Positions 35,825 to 46,507 are shown, counted from the stretch's first letter. The stretch is DNA of 64,000 nt from Pseudomonadota bacterium (GCA_029779845.1 JAKOZT010000092.1:1-64000), one strand, 5' to 3'. Numbers and translations are program-made. Notes: generated from the letters alone by a model not told the origin.

Positions 35825-36412
35825 TCAGGCGAAGTTCTTCTCCGCGAACTCCCAGTTGACCAGCTTGTCGAGGAAGGTCTCGACGAACTTCGGGCGCAGG
35901 TTGCGGTAGTCGATGTAGTAGGCGTGCTCCCACACGTCGACGGTCAGCAGCGCCTTGTCGGCGCCGGTCAGCGGCGTGCCGGCGGCGCCGGTGTTGACGA
36001 TGTCCACCGAACCGTCGGGCTTCTTCACCAGCCAGGTCCAGCCGGAGCCGAAGTTGCCGACCGCGCTCTTCACGAACGCTTCCTTGAAGGCCGCGTAGCC
36101 GCCCCATTTGGCGTTGATCGCCGCGGCCAGCGCGCCCTTGGGCTCGCCGCCGCCGGCAGGCTTCATGCAGTTCCAGAAGAAGGTGTGGTTCCAGATCTGC
36201 GCGGCGTTGTTGTAGATCGGGCCCGGGTTCGGCGCCTTCTTGATGATCTCCTCCAGCGACAGCGCCTCGTACTCGGTGCCCTTCTGCAGGTTGTTGAGGT
36301 TCACGACATAGGCGTTGTGGTGCTTGCCGTGGTGGTACTCGAGCGTTTCGCGGCTGTAGCTCGGCGCGAGCGAGTCGATCGGGTACGGCAGCGGCGGCAG
36401 GGTGTGTTCCAT
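35825..36412 (-). CDS. sodB: Iron superoxide dismutase
   Basis: This cytosolic enzyme dismutates superoxide. The 195-residue protein begins MEHTLPPLPYPIDSLAPSYS and has ligands in EYHHGKHHNAYV (His27), NHTFFWNCMKP, and DVWEHAYYIDYRN (Asp and His). AAQIWNHTFFWNCM and GSGWTWLV are typical of the iron rather than manganese form. It is a single gene with its own ribosome-binding site (AGGAT before the ATG at 36412). Confidence 0.97.
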   Translation of the reverse strand: MEHTLPPLPYPIDSLAPSYSRETLEYHHGKHHNAYVVNLNNLQKGTEYEALSLEEIIKKAPNPGPIYNNAAQIWNHTFFWNCMKPAGGGEPKGALAAAINAKWGGYAAFKEAFVKSAVGNFGSGWTWLVKKPDGSVDIVNTGAAGTPLTGADKALLTVDVWEHAYYIDYRNLRPKFVETFLDKLVNWEFAEKNFA

Positions 36413-36495
36413 GAGGATCCTCTCTTGTTCCGGTGGGGGTTCGAACGATTGTAGGCAGGGCTCCGAGACCCTGCCGGCGGACGTGATGATGAGGC

Positions 36496-37839
36496 TCAGG
36501 CGCCGGGGTCCGGCTCGACGCCGGCCACGGTCAAGGCAGCGCGCCCGTCGGCCAGCGTGGCCTGCAGGGCCTGGCCGACGCGCAGTTGGCGCGTCGATTG
36601 CAGCACGCGGCCCTCGCCGTCGGTGAGCCAGGCATAGCCGCGCGCGAGCACGTGCTGCGGGTCGAGCCCATCGAGGCGCTGGCCGAAGGCATCGAGGCGG
36701 CGCGCGCGCGCTTCGAGGTCGACGCGCGTGGCACGCACGAGGCGCGCGCCGAACTGGTCGAGCTGCGCGCCGCGCCGCTCGGCCAGCCGCGCGCCGGCCG
36801 CGGCCAGGCGCTGGCCGAGCAAGGCGAGCTGCTGATGCCTGGCGCGCACGCCCTCGGCCGGGCGCGCCAGGCGCAGCGCGAGGCTGTCGAGACGCTGCGA
36901 GTGCGTGTCGAGCGTGCCGTGCAGGCGCAGCGCGGCGCGCCGCTGCAGCAGCGCGATCGCCTCGGCGCAGGCGGCGGTGGCCGGCGCGGCCAGCTCGGCG
37001 GCGGCGGTGGGCGTCGGGGCGCGCAGGTCGGCGGCGAGGTCGGCGAGCGTCACGTCGGTCTCGTGGCCGACGCCGCACACCACCGGCACGCCGCACTCGA
37101 CGATCGCGCGCACCACGCGCTCGTCGTTGAACGACCACAGGTCTTCCAGCGAGCCGCCGCCGCGCACCAGCAGCAGCGTGTCGACCTCGCGCCGTTCGTC
37201 GGCCAGCGCCAGCGCGCGCACCAGCGCGGCCGGCGCCTCGGCGCCCTGCACCGGGCTCGGGTAGACGATCACCTCGACGTGCGGGCTGCGCCGCGCCAGC
37301 GTGCTCAGCACGTCGCGCAGCGCGGCGGCGGCCAGCGAAGTCACCACGCCGATGCGGCGCGGGAACGCGGCGATCGCGCGCTTGCGCTCCGGCGCGAACA
37401 GCCCTTGCGCCTGGAGCTTCGCCTTCAGGCGCAGGAACTGCTCGAACAGCGCGCCCGCGCCGGCGCGCTGCATGCCCTCGACGACGAACTGCAGCTCGCC
37501 GCGCGGCTCGTACACCGCGAGGCGCCCGCGCAGCTCGACCAGTTGCCCGTCGGCGGGCGCGAAGTCGAGCAGGCTCGCCGCGCGGCGGAACATCGCGCAG
37601 CGCAGCAGCGCGGGAGCGCCGTCGGCGTCCTTCAGGCAGAAGTAGCAATGGCCGCTGGCCGCGCGCGAGAAGGCCGACAGCTCGCCGCGCACCACGCACA
37701 CCGGAAAGCGCGCCGCCAGCGCATCGGCCACCGCCTGCACCAGACCCGCGACGCTCCAGACCAGGCGCGCCGCGCCGGCCGCCAGCGGCTCATCCACGCG
37801 CAAACCCAATGCCGGCGCGGGTCGAGAACTCCACAGCAC
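36496..37839 (-). CDS. xseA: Exodeoxyribonuclease VII large subunit
   Basis: XseA with XseB degrades single-stranded DNA. The 447-residue protein has the N-terminal OB fold (VVRGELSAFSRAASGHCYFC, LKDADGAPALLRCAMFRR), the catalytic core with IGVVTSLAAAALRDVLSTLA, LLLVRGGGSLEDLWSFNDER and VVCGVGHETDVTLADLAADL, and a long coiled-coil before the C-terminal LARGYAWLTDGEGRVLQS. It is slightly extended at the N-terminus (MLWSSRPAPALGLRV); an internal start is possible. No xseB lies next to it. Confidence 0.95.
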   Translation of the reverse strand: MLWSSRPAPALGLRVDEPLAAGAARLVWSVAGLVQAVADALAARFPVCVVRGELSAFSRAASGHCYFCLKDADGAPALLRCAMFRRAASLLDFAPADGQLVELRGRLAVYEPRGELQFVVEGMQRAGAGALFEQFLRLKAKLQAQGLFAPERKRAIAAFPRRIGVVTSLAAAALRDVLSTLARRSPHVEVIVYPSPVQGAEAPAALVRALALADERREVDTLLLVRGGGSLEDLWSFNDERVVRAIVECGVPVVCGVGHETDVTLADLAADLRAPTPTAAAELAAPATAACAEAIALLQRRAALRLHGTLDTHSQRLDSLALRLARPAEGVRARHQQLALLGQRLAAAGARLAERRGAQLDQFGARLVRATRVDLEARARRLDAFGQRLDGLDPQHVLARGYAWLTDGEGRVLQSTRQLRVGQALQATLADGRAALTVAGVEPDPGA

Positions 37840-38141
37840 GCAGCCATGCGCCCTGGCGCCGCATCATGCCCGTCACGGCGCCGTCACATTCATGCAAGTG
37901 GTTGATTTTCAAAGCTTTATTGGTGCTGAATTTTTCAGCGATCCAGACCGGCGCTTGAATCGGCGCGGCTTGGCACGCGACGAACCGCGGTTGCCCACAA
38001 AGTTATCCACACACTCGGTGGATTGTGGCGCGTCTGCCGCTGCAAGCGCGCCGCGCAAGTTTGCGGCGACACCCTTCGTCTATCATCGCGCCTCGCAAAA
38101 GTAGCGAAGAAGAACCGCCGTCCGCCTTCGAAAGGGCTCGC
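37840..38141. other. Intergenic region between divergent xseA and exbB, with a DnaA-box-like cluster
   Basis: About 300 bases without a gene. It contains an AT-richer patch (37900-37945: GTTGATTTTCAAAGCTTTAT and TGCTGAATTTTTCAGCG, the latter with a hairpin GCTGAA-TTT-TTCAGC) and the perfect DnaA box TTATCCACA at 38003-38011, preceded by the near match TTGCCCACA at 37991-37999. It must also hold promoters for both genes. Confidence 0.5.
38003..38011 (+). promoter_or_regulatory. Perfect DnaA box
   Basis: TTATCCACA equals the DnaA consensus. The near copy TTGCCCACA lies four bases upstream. No dnaA, dnaN, gidA or parAB genes are present, so this is not evidence for the chromosome origin; a DnaA titration or regulation site is possible. 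Confidence 0.5.
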
Positions 38142-38777
38142 TTGTTTTCGATCATACAAGCCGCTGGCTGGCCGATCTGGCCGCTCATCATCTGCTCGAT
38201 CATCGCGCTGGCGCTGGTGGTGGAGCGCCTGTCCAGCCTGCGCGCGGTGCGCGTCGTGCCCCCGAAGCTGCTCGACGAAGTGCTGTCGGTGACACGCGCC
38301 AACCTGCCCTCGCCCGACGTCGTCAACAAGCTGGCCGACAACTCCATCCTCGGGCGCGTGCTGGCCAGCGGCATCCGCGCCGTGATCAACGACCCGCGCA
38401 TCAGCGAAGACGCGCTGCGCAGCACCTTCGAGTCGTCGGGCCGCGCGGCGGTGCACCGCATGGAGCGCTACCTCAACACGCTGGGCACGATCGCGCAGTC
38501 GGCGCCCTACCTCGGGCTGCTCGGCACGGTGATCGGCATGATCGAGATCTTCGCCTCGCAATCGCCCTCGGGCGGCAACCCGGCTCAGCTCGCGCAGGGC
38601 ATCTCGATGGCGCTGTACAACACCGCCTTCGGCCTGATCGTCGCGATCCCGGCGCTGATCTTCTACCGCTACTTCCGCGGCCTGGTCGAGCAATACACGC
38701 TCGACATGGAGCAGTCGGCCAACCGGCTGGTGCCGCACCTGCTGCGCTTCACGCGCGAGCGCAACACGGCCGGTTGA
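38142..38777 (+). CDS. exbB: MotA/TolQ/ExbB proton channel family protein
   Basis: A 211-residue inner-membrane protein that, with ExbD, uses the proton gradient to energise TonB- or Tol-type systems. Three helices are visible: WPIWPLIICSIIALALVVER, the pair APYLGLLGTVIGMIEIFASQ and ISMALYNTAFGLIVAIPALI. The start is TTG at 38142 (MFSIIQAAGWP) with AAGGG upstream; no ATG lies in frame nearby. exbD follows 12 bases later, then lpxK, as in many betaproteobacteria. A second, distinct ExbB is encoded at 44952-45776. Confidence 0.9.
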   Translation: MFSIIQAAGWPIWPLIICSIIALALVVERLSSLRAVRVVPPKLLDEVLSVTRANLPSPDVVNKLADNSILGRVLASGIRAVINDPRISEDALRSTFESSGRAAVHRMERYLNTLGTIAQSAPYLGLLGTVIGMIEIFASQSPSGGNPAQLAQGISMALYNTAFGLIVAIPALIFYRYFRGLVEQYTLDMEQSANRLVPHLLRFTRERNTAG

Positions 38778-38789
38778 GGCGCAAGCGCC

Positions 38790-39221
38790 ATGTCGCTGAA
38801 CTTCCGCAAGGGCCGCCCCGAGGAACCGGAGATCAACCTGATCCCGTTCATCGACATCCTGCTGGTGGTGCTGATCTTCCTGATGGCGTCGACCACCTAC
38901 TCGAAGTTCACCGAGCTGCAGGTGACGCTGCCCACGGCGGACGCCGAGAAACTGCGCGAGCGTCCGCGCGAGATCGTCGTGCTGGTCAGCGCCGACGGGC
39001 GCTACGTGGTCAACCGCAAGCCGGTCGACGGGCGCAGTGTCGAGCTGCTGGCGGCCGAGCTGAACGCGGTGTCGGAAGGCTCGAAGGATCTGGTCGTGAT
39101 CGTCTCGGCCGACGCGACGGCGGCGCACCAGAGCGTGGTCAACGTGATGGACGCCGCGCGCCGCGCCGGCCTCGCGCGGCTGACCTTCGCGACGCAGACC
39201 TCGGCCGGCGAGTCACGTTGA
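38790..39221 (+). CDS. exbD: ExbD/TolR family protein
   Basis: A 143-residue partner of the ExbB above. The single helix INLIPFIDILLVVLIFLMAS carries the conserved Asp (PFID) of the proton path; the C-terminal periplasmic domain ends ADATAAHQSVVNVMDAARRA. It starts 12 bases after exbB and is followed by lpxK with a small gap. Confidence 0.93.
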   Translation: MSLNFRKGRPEEPEINLIPFIDILLVVLIFLMASTTYSKFTELQVTLPTADAEKLRERPREIVVLVSADGRYVVNRKPVDGRSVELLAAELNAVSEGSKDLVVIVSADATAAHQSVVNVMDAARRAGLARLTFATQTSAGESR

Positions 39222-39239
39222 TGTGGCGCTGATCCGGCG

Positions 39240-40268
39240 CTGAACGCCATCGAAGATCGTCTGCAGCGCATCTGGGCCGGCCGCGGGCCGTGGGCCGTCG
39301 CCTTGCTGCCGCTGGCTGGGCTGTTCGGCCTGCTCACCGCGCTGCGCCGCGCGCTCTACCGCCTCGGCCTGCTGCGCACGCGGCGCCTTCCGGTACCCGT
39401 GATCGTGGTCGGCAACCTGATCGCCGGCGGCGCCGGCAAGACGCCGACGACGCTCGCGCTGGTCGAACTGCTGCGGCGTGAAGGCTGGCGGCCGGCGGTG
39501 GTGTCGCGCGGGCATGGGCGGTCGTCGCAAGGCATCGTGCAGGTCGAGGCCGACACGCCGGCCCGCGAGTGCGGCGACGAACCGCTGCTGCTGCATCTGC
39601 GCGGGCGCGTGCCGGTGTGCGTCGGCACGGATCGCGTTGCAGCGGCCGAGGCGGTGCTGGCGCTCCACCCGGCCACCGACATCCTCGTCTGCGACGACGG
39701 CCTGCAGCACCTGCGCCTGGCGCGCGACCTGCAGCTCATCGTCTTCGACGAACGCGGCGCCGGCAACGGCTGGCTGCAACCGGCCGGGCCGCTGCGCGAG
39801 GCGCTGCCGCGCCGCGTGCCGCCGAGCAGCATCGTGCTCTACAACGCCGCGCAGCCGAGCACGCCGCTGCCCGGCCACAGGGCCCGGCGCGGCCTGGCCG
39901 GCGCGGCGAGCCTGGCCGACTGGTGGGCCGGCGCCGCACCGACGTTCGCCACGATCGAAGCGCTGCGCGGCCGCCCCGTGCTCGCCGCCGCCGGCGTCGC
40001 GCGGCCGCAGCGCTTCTTCTCGATGCTGCGCGAGGCGGGGCTGGCCATCGTCGAACACCCGCTGCCCGACCACCACGACTTCGCCACGCTGGCCTGGCCG
40101 GCCGGCACCAGCGACGTGATCGTCACCGAGAAGGACGCCGTGAAGATCCGACCCGAGCGCATCGGCGGCGTGCGCGTGTGGGTGGCGGCGCTAGACTTCG
40201 GCTTCCCTGCGGCCTTCGAGCGCGAGCTGCTCGCGCTACTGCCGCCGCGCCCGCACCGAACTGCCTGA
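39240..40268 (+). CDS. lpxK: Tetraacyldisaccharide 4'-kinase
   Basis: LpxK phosphorylates the lipid A precursor at the inner membrane. Motifs include [20 protein letters not shown] (P-loop), [27 protein letters not shown] and [10 protein letters not shown]. Homologues begin with a short helix before the LRRALYR segment. That helix ([20 protein letters not shown]) is encoded here, but no ATG, GTG or TTG precedes it in frame after the stop at 39219; the only candidate is CTG at 39240. The first standard start, TTG at 39303, would delete most of the membrane-binding part. I therefore propose CTG initiation; the length would be 342 residues. Confidence 0.9.
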   Translation: MNAIEDRLQRIWAGRGPWAVALLPLAGLFGLLTALRRALYRLGLLRTRRLPVPVIVVGNLIAGGAGKTPTTLALVELLRREGWRPAVVSRGHGRSSQGIVQVEADTPARECGDEPLLLHLRGRVPVCVGTDRVAAAEAVLALHPATDILVCDDGLQHLRLARDLQLIVFDERGAGNGWLQPAGPLREALPRRVPPSSIVLYNAAQPSTPLPGHRARRGLAGAASLADWWAGAAPTFATIEALRGRPVLAAAGVARPQRFFSMLREAGLAIVEHPLPDHHDFATLAWPAGTSDVIVTEKDAVKIRPERIGGVRVWVAALDFGFPAAFERELLALLPPRPHRTA

Positions 40269-40271
40269 GTC

Positions 40272-42021
<1,750 letters not shown>

Positions 42022-42041
42022 GCCGAACGAGGACACATCGC

Positions 42042-42800
42042 ATGGACATCGCAGGCAAGGTCTTCATCGTCACCGGCGGCGCCTCCGGCCTGGGCGAAGG
42101 CACGGCGCGCATGCTGGCGAAGAACGGCGGCAAGGTCGTCATCGCCGACCTGCAGGCCGACAAGGGCGAAGCCGTCGCCAAGGAACTCGGCGGCACGTTC
42201 GTCAAGTGCGACGTCAGCCAGGAGGCCGACAGCCAGGCGGCAGTGGCCGCCGCGCTGAAGCTCGGCAAGCTGGTGGGCCTGGTCAACTGCGCCGGCATCG
42301 CGCCGGCGGCCAAGACCGTCGGCAAGGACGGCGCGCACGCGCTGGCCCTCTTCGCCAAGGTCGTGACCGTCAACCTGGTGGGCAGCTTCAACATGATCCG
42401 CCTCGCGGCCGAGGCGATGGCGAAGAACGAACCCGAGCCCACCGGAGAGCGCGGCGTGCTGATCTCCACCGCGAGCGTGGCCGCCTACGACGGCCAGATC
42501 GGCCAGGCGGCCTACTCGGCGTCCAAGGGCGGCGTGGTCGGCATGACGCTGCCGATCGCGCGCGACCTGGCCCGCAGCGGCATCCGCAACATGACCATCG
42601 CGCCGGGCATCTTCGGCACGCCGATGCTGTTCTCGATGCCCAAGGAAGTGCAGGACGCACTCGCCGCCGGCGTGCCCTTCCCCAGCCGCCTCGGCACGCC
42701 CGAGGACTACGCCAAGCTGGTGCACCAGATCGTCACCAACGACATGCTTAACGGCGAGGTGATCCGCCTCGACGGGGCGATCCGGCTGGCGCCGAAGTGA
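42042..42800 (+). CDS. Short-chain dehydrogenase, 3-hydroxyacyl-CoA dehydrogenase type II-like
   Basis: A 252-residue NAD-dependent SDR. It has the cofactor motif [14 protein letters not shown], the NCAGIAPA motif, catalytic Ser in [15 protein letters not shown] and Tyr-Lys in AAYSASKGG, with [11 protein letters not shown] after it. The pattern, including [11 protein letters not shown] and the end [16 protein letters not shown], is that of human HSD17B10-type enzymes that act on short branched 3-hydroxyacyl-CoA. It follows adk by 20 bases with GAGGA upstream and is closed by a strong hairpin. Confidence 0.9.
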   Translation: MDIAGKVFIVTGGASGLGEGTARMLAKNGGKVVIADLQADKGEAVAKELGGTFVKCDVSQEADSQAAVAAALKLGKLVGLVNCAGIAPAAKTVGKDGAHALALFAKVVTVNLVGSFNMIRLAAEAMAKNEPEPTGERGVLISTASVAAYDGQIGQAAYSASKGGVVGMTLPIARDLARSGIRNMTIAPGIFGTPMLFSMPKEVQDALAAGVPFPSRLGTPEDYAKLVHQIVTNDMLNGEVIRLDGAIRLAPK

Positions 42801-42814
42801 GGCGTTGAGGTCGC

Positions 42815-42850
42815 AACAAGAACGGGCGCCGCGAGGCGCCCGTTCTTGTT
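42815..42850. terminator. Strong bidirectional terminator
   Basis: A perfect 16-bp stem AACAAGAACGGGCGCC / GGCGCCCGTTCTTGTT with a GCGA tetraloop, between the convergent dehydrogenase and TPR genes. TTGTTT follows on the plus side; it can serve both strands. Confidence 0.85.
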
Positions 42851-42867
42851 TGGCCAGCTGGCGTAGA

Positions 42868-44082
42868 TCAGTTGCGGCGTTTCGCGTACAGGCTCCACAG
42901 CCGCGCCAGATCCGCCGTGCCGTCGCTGCCGCCCACGCTGCGCAGCGTGGCCTGCGCCTTGGCGTCGCCGGCCAGCGCCTGGGCGATGCCCAGGTGCAGC
43001 TTGGCATCTTCCGGCCGCTTCAGGCCACCCTTGGCGATGCCCTGCTGCATCATCGCGAGGCCGGCCGCGCTGTCGCCGCCCATCGCGCGCGCGAAGCCGA
43101 TCTTCACCAGGCCGTCGCCGTCCTTGGCGGCCTTGGCTTCCGCTTCGGCCGCCGCCTGGCCGGCCTTGGCCTCGGCGATCTTGCGCGCCACCAGGTCGCG
43201 CAACCGCTTGTGGCGCTCGGCCTCGGCGCCGGTGCCGAGCACGCCGCTGGCGAAGCCTTTGTCGACGATCTGGCGCGCCTCTTCCTCGTGGCCGGCCTGC
43301 AGCGCGAGCTGCCCCGCTTCCATGAAATCGGCCGCCGACGACAGGCTGCCGGTGGCCAGGCTCAGGCGGTAGGTGTCGAGCACCAGCCGGTCGCTGAAGC
43401 CGGGCTTGCGCTGCATGCGGCTGAGCAGGTCGACCCAGTACTCCTTCTTCGGGTAGTAGGTCACCAGCCGCTCCAGCGCGAACACCGTGGCGTTGGGGTC
43501 CTTCATCTGCGCGGCGGCGTTGAGCAGCAGGTTGAGCCGGTCCTGCCCCGGCGCGCTGCCGGCCTTCTCGGCTGCCTGGACCTCGGCGGTGAGCTCGCGC
43601 GCGGCGCCGGCATAGTCGCCGCTGAGGTACTGGCTCTGGATCAGCAGCGTGCGGATCGCAGGGCTGGTGCCGCCCTCCTTGAAGTAGCGCTGGCTCCACT
43701 GCATCGCGCGCGCATAGTCCTTCGCGCGGTAGTAGCCGCCGGCGATCGACTCGGCCATGCGCGCCTTGTCGGCCGGCGCGAGGCGCCCGCCGGCGGCCAG
43801 CGCCTCGTAGGCCCTCGAGGCCGCTTCCATGTCGCCCGCGCCGGAGGCCGCCGCGATGCGCATGCGCTCGACGAGGTAGGCCTCGTTGGCGTTCTTGTTG
43901 CCCACCGCGTCGGCATCGCGCACCCTGGCCAGCGCCTCGCGGTACTTGCCGGCCTTGATCAGTTCCTGCGCCGCCTGCAGCGGCTTGCCGACGTCGGGGC
44001 GTACCGCCTCCTGCGCCTGCGCGGTGCCGAACGCGGCGCACAGCGACAGCGCCAGCAGGGTCGAGAGCAGTTGCTTCTTCAT
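42868..44082 (-). CDS. Exported tetratricopeptide-repeat protein of the TonB operon
   Basis: A 404-residue protein with a signal peptide (LLSTLLALSLCAAFGTAQAQ, cleaved about residue 23) and helical repeats of TPR type, for example LIKAGKYREALARVRDADAV, AGGYYRAKDYARAMQWSQRY and ALQAGHEEEARQIVDKGF. It is the last gene of tonB-exbB-exbD-exbD-TPR, starting four bases after the second exbD. The position recalls the TPR protein TtpC that some vibrios need for TonB2, though homology to it is not evident from sequence alone. It probably acts in the periplasm. Confidence 0.85.
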   Translation of the reverse strand: MKKQLLSTLLALSLCAAFGTAQAQEAVRPDVGKPLQAAQELIKAGKYREALARVRDADAVGNKNANEAYLVERMRIAAASGAGDMEAASRAYEALAAGGRLAPADKARMAESIAGGYYRAKDYARAMQWSQRYFKEGGTSPAIRTLLIQSQYLSGDYAGAARELTAEVQAAEKAGSAPGQDRLNLLLNAAAQMKDPNATVFALERLVTYYPKKEYWVDLLSRMQRKPGFSDRLVLDTYRLSLATGSLSSAADFMEAGQLALQAGHEEEARQIVDKGFASGVLGTGAEAERHKRLRDLVARKIAEAKAGQAAAEAEAKAAKDGDGLVKIGFARAMGGDSAAGLAMMQQGIAKGGLKRPEDAKLHLGIAQALAGDAKAQATLRSVGGSDGTADLARLWSLYAKRRN

Positions 44083-44086
44083 CGCG

Positions 44087-44512
44087 CTACTTCACGAACT
44101 GTTCGTTGCCCACCATGCCGAGCTTGGTCACGCCCAGGCGCTGCGCGGAAGCCAGCACCATCGCCACCTGCTTGTACTCCACCAGCTTGTTCGGGCGGAT
44201 GTGCACCTCGGGCTGGTCGGGCTCGGCGGCGGCGCGTGACAGGTTGGCCTCGAGCGCGGCACGGTCGGCCAGAGCCTGGCCGTTCCACAGCACGGTGCCG
44301 TCGAAGTCGATGTCGATGGTCACCACCACCGGCTCCTTCTGCGCCGGCGGCGGCGCGCCCTGCGGCATGTTGAGGTTGACGCTGTGCAGCTGGATCGGGA
44401 TGGTGATGATCAGCATGATCAGCAGCACCAGCATCACGTCGATCAGCGGCGTGGTGTTGATGTCGACCATCACGTCCTGGTCGCCCGAGCCGGAACCCAG
44501 ATTCATGGCCAT
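44087..44512 (-). CDS. exbD: ExbD-type biopolymer transport protein (second copy)
   Basis: A 141-residue ExbD. VDINTTPLIDVMLVLLIMLI includes the membrane Asp of the proton path; the periplasmic part has VTIDIDFDGTVLWNGQAL and ends RLGVTKLGMVGNEQFVK. It lies six bases after another exbD in the same operon; the two differ in sequence outside the helix, so they may form a heteromer in one motor. Confidence 0.93.
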   Translation of the reverse strand: MAMNLGSGSGDQDVMVDINTTPLIDVMLVLLIMLIITIPIQLHSVNLNMPQGAPPPAQKEPVVVTIDIDFDGTVLWNGQALADRAALEANLSRAAAEPDQPEVHIRPNKLVEYKQVAMVLASAQRLGVTKLGMVGNEQFVK

Positions 44513-44518
44513 GATGCG

Positions 44519-44947
44519 TTACCCCTTCGGCGGCGGTTCGGTGACGAAGCTGATCTTGGCGATCGCCGCGCGCTGGCAGGCGAACACCACGCGCCCGATA
44601 GACTCGTAGCGCGCCGCCTGGTCGCCGCGGATGTGCACCTCGGGCTGCGGCGTCATCACCGCCACCTTCTTCAGGCGCTGGAACAGCGCCTCGCTGTCGG
44701 CCACCGGCTGGGTGTTCCAGAACACGTCGCCGTCGCGGTTCACCGAGATCTCGATGTTCTCCGGCTTGGTCTGGCGCGCGAGGTTGGTCTCCTGCGGCAG
44801 CTTCATCGCGATCGACTGCGTGACCACCGGAATCGTGATCAGGAAGATGATCAGCAGCACCAGCATCACGTCGACCAGCGGCGTGGTGTTGATGGTGCTG
44901 TTCAGCGGATCCTCCTCGCCGCTGGACGAGCCCACGTTCATCGCCAT
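44519..44947 (-). CDS. exbD: ExbD-type biopolymer transport protein (first copy)
   Basis: A 142-residue ExbD with TINTTPLVDVMLVLLIIFLI (conserved Asp) and a periplasmic domain with EISVNRDGDVFWNTQPVADS and EVHIRGDQAARYESIGRVVF. It begins five bases after exbB in the TonB operon. Both ExbD copies share the start MAMN and the NTTPL-DVMLVLL helix, as expected of a tandem duplication. Confidence 0.94.
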   Translation of the reverse strand: MAMNVGSSSGEEDPLNSTINTTPLVDVMLVLLIIFLITIPVVTQSIAMKLPQETNLARQTKPENIEISVNRDGDVFWNTQPVADSEALFQRLKKVAVMTPQPEVHIRGDQAARYESIGRVVFACQRAAIAKISFVTEPPPKG

Positions 44948-44951
44948 GGCG

Positions 44952-45776
44952 TCAGCGCGCGCGGGCGCCCATCAGCACGCCGTGCACGTCGGCTGCGAAG
45001 CCGCGCACCGCGTCCATCGTCACCTTGTTGCGGCGCACCAGCCAGTTGTAGCCCAGCACCGCGGGCACCGCGACGGCCAGGCCGATGGCCGTCATCAGCA
45101 GCGACTCGCCCACCGGGCCGGCCACCTTGTCGATCGAGGCCTGGCCGGCGATGCCGATGGCCGTCAGCGCGTTCAGGATGCCCCACACCGTGCCGAACAG
45201 GCCGATGAAGGGCGCGGTGGAGCCCACCGTGCCGAGGAAGGCCAAGCCGTCCTGCAGGCGCGACTGCACTTCTTCCACCGAGCGCTGCACGCTCATGCCG
45301 ACCCAGGTGTTGCGGTCGATGTTCTCGGTCAGCGCGCCCTCGTGGTGCTCGCCCGCCTCGATCGCCGTCTCGGCGATGAAGCGGAAAGCGCCGTCCTTCT
45401 TCAGCTTGGTCAGGCCGTCCTGCAGGCTGGCCGACTTGAAGAAGGTGCCGCGCGCGCTCCTGGCCTCGCCGCTGATCTTGAAGCTCTCGAACAGCTTGGA
45501 GAACAGGATGTACCAGCTGCCCGCGCTCATCAGCACCAGGATGATCAGCGTGCTCTTGGCGACGATGTCGCCCTGCGCCCACAGCGCCTTCAGGCCGTAG
45601 GGGTTGTCGACCACCTCGGTGCTGGTGGCGGCCGCGGCCGGCGCGGCGGCCGGTGCCGGGGCGGCCGCTTCCGCAGTGGCGGCGGGCGCGGAGGCCTGGG
45701 CCAGCACGGCCTGCGGCGCGAGCCCGAGGCTCAGCGTGATGAAGAAGGCGGCGATGCTTTGACGGAGGAAATTCAT
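44952..45776 (-). CDS. exbB: ExbB-type proton channel with signal peptide and Ala/Pro-rich N-terminus
   Basis: A 274-residue ExbB. Unlike the copy at 38142 it has a cleavable signal peptide and an Ala/Pro-rich periplasmic stretch (about residues 27-52) before TM1 (STLIILVLMSAGSWYILFSK). TM2 and TM3 are in TVGSTAPFIGLFGTVWGILN and GESLLMTAIGLAVAVPAVLG. This longer architecture is typical of TonB-linked ExbB of pseudomonads and Burkholderiales. It stands between tonB and the two exbD genes. Confidence 0.94.
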   Translation of the reverse strand: MNFLRQSIAAFFITLSLGLAPQAVLAQASAPAATAEAAAPAPAAAPAAAATSTEVVDNPYGLKALWAQGDIVAKSTLIILVLMSAGSWYILFSKLFESFKISGEARSARGTFFKSASLQDGLTKLKKDGAFRFIAETAIEAGEHHEGALTENIDRNTWVGMSVQRSVEEVQSRLQDGLAFLGTVGSTAPFIGLFGTVWGILNALTAIGIAGQASIDKVAGPVGESLLMTAIGLAVAVPAVLGYNWLVRRNKVTMDAVRGFAADVHGVLMGARAR

Positions 45777-45841
45777 GGTGTTCTCTTTCTGTGGTGCAGA
45801 GAAGAAGTGAATGCCTGAGCGGCGCGCGGATGGCGGCGCGC

Positions 45842-46507
45842 TCAATCGAGCTTGAAGGTGAAGGGAATGCGCACGGCGGCGATCTCGTGGCCCTGGCCGA
45901 CGCACTTGATCTCCTCGACCTGGCGCGCCGCGTAGCGGCCGAAGATCGGGTGGCTGGCGGAGATCACGCGCGGGTTCTTGACCTCGCCGCCGGCGCCGAC
46001 GCTGAACTCGATCAGCGCCTCGCCGCGCGTCAGGCCGGCGCGGTTGGCGTCGCGCGGGTAGCCGGCTTCCTTCACCTTGTCCTGGTAGCCGGGGCAGACC
46101 ACGCCGGCGGACACCACGGCCGGCGCCGGCGGGGCCGGCGGCGCGGGCGCGGCCGCCACCGGCGGCGCGGGCGCGATCACCACCGGCGCGGGCGGCGGCG
46201 TGGGCGTGACGGCGGTGATGGTGGGCTGGGGCGGCGGCGGGGTGGCGATCTGCACCTCCGGCGGCGGGATGAAGGGCGGCGGCGGCGCCTCCAGCTTGGG
46301 CGGCGGCGGCAGCACCACCTCGGGCGGGGGCGGCGGCTTCTTCACTTCCTCGATGACCTTGGTCTCGATCGGTGCGCGCACCACCTCGATGACCTTCTTG
46401 GCCAGGCCGGTCATCAGCGCGTAGATCACGAAGCCGTGGAACAGGATGACAGCGGCGATGCCGACGAAGTGCTTCGTCGGGTCACGCTGTCGCTGACCGA
46501 AATTCAT
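45842..46507 (-). CDS. tonB: TonB energy transducer
   Basis: A 221-residue TonB. The single N-terminal helix VGIAAVILFHGFVIYALMTG follows a short cytosolic start; a long proline-rich periplasmic spacer (about residues 57-135, with PPPPPEVVLPPPPKLEAPPP) is followed by the C-terminal TonB domain with YPRDANRAGLTRGEALIEFS and VISASHPIFGRYAARQVEEI. It is the first gene of the energy operon and has a promoter within the 100 bases after the receptor gene terminator. Confidence 0.94.
   Translation of the reverse strand: MNFGQRQRDPTKHFVGIAAVILFHGFVIYALMTGLAKKVIEVVRAPIETKVIEEVKKPPPPPEVVLPPPPKLEAPPPPFIPPPEVQIATPPPPQPTITAVTPTPPPAPVVIAPAPPVAAAPAPPAPPAPAVVSAGVVCPGYQDKVKEAGYPRDANRAGLTRGEALIEFSVGAGGEVKNPRVISASHPIFGRYAARQVEEIKCVGQGHEIAAVRIPFTFKLD

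Noticed and set aside
38003-38011. Chromosomal origin at the DnaA box
   Set aside because: Only one perfect box and one weak copy, and no origin-linked genes nearby.
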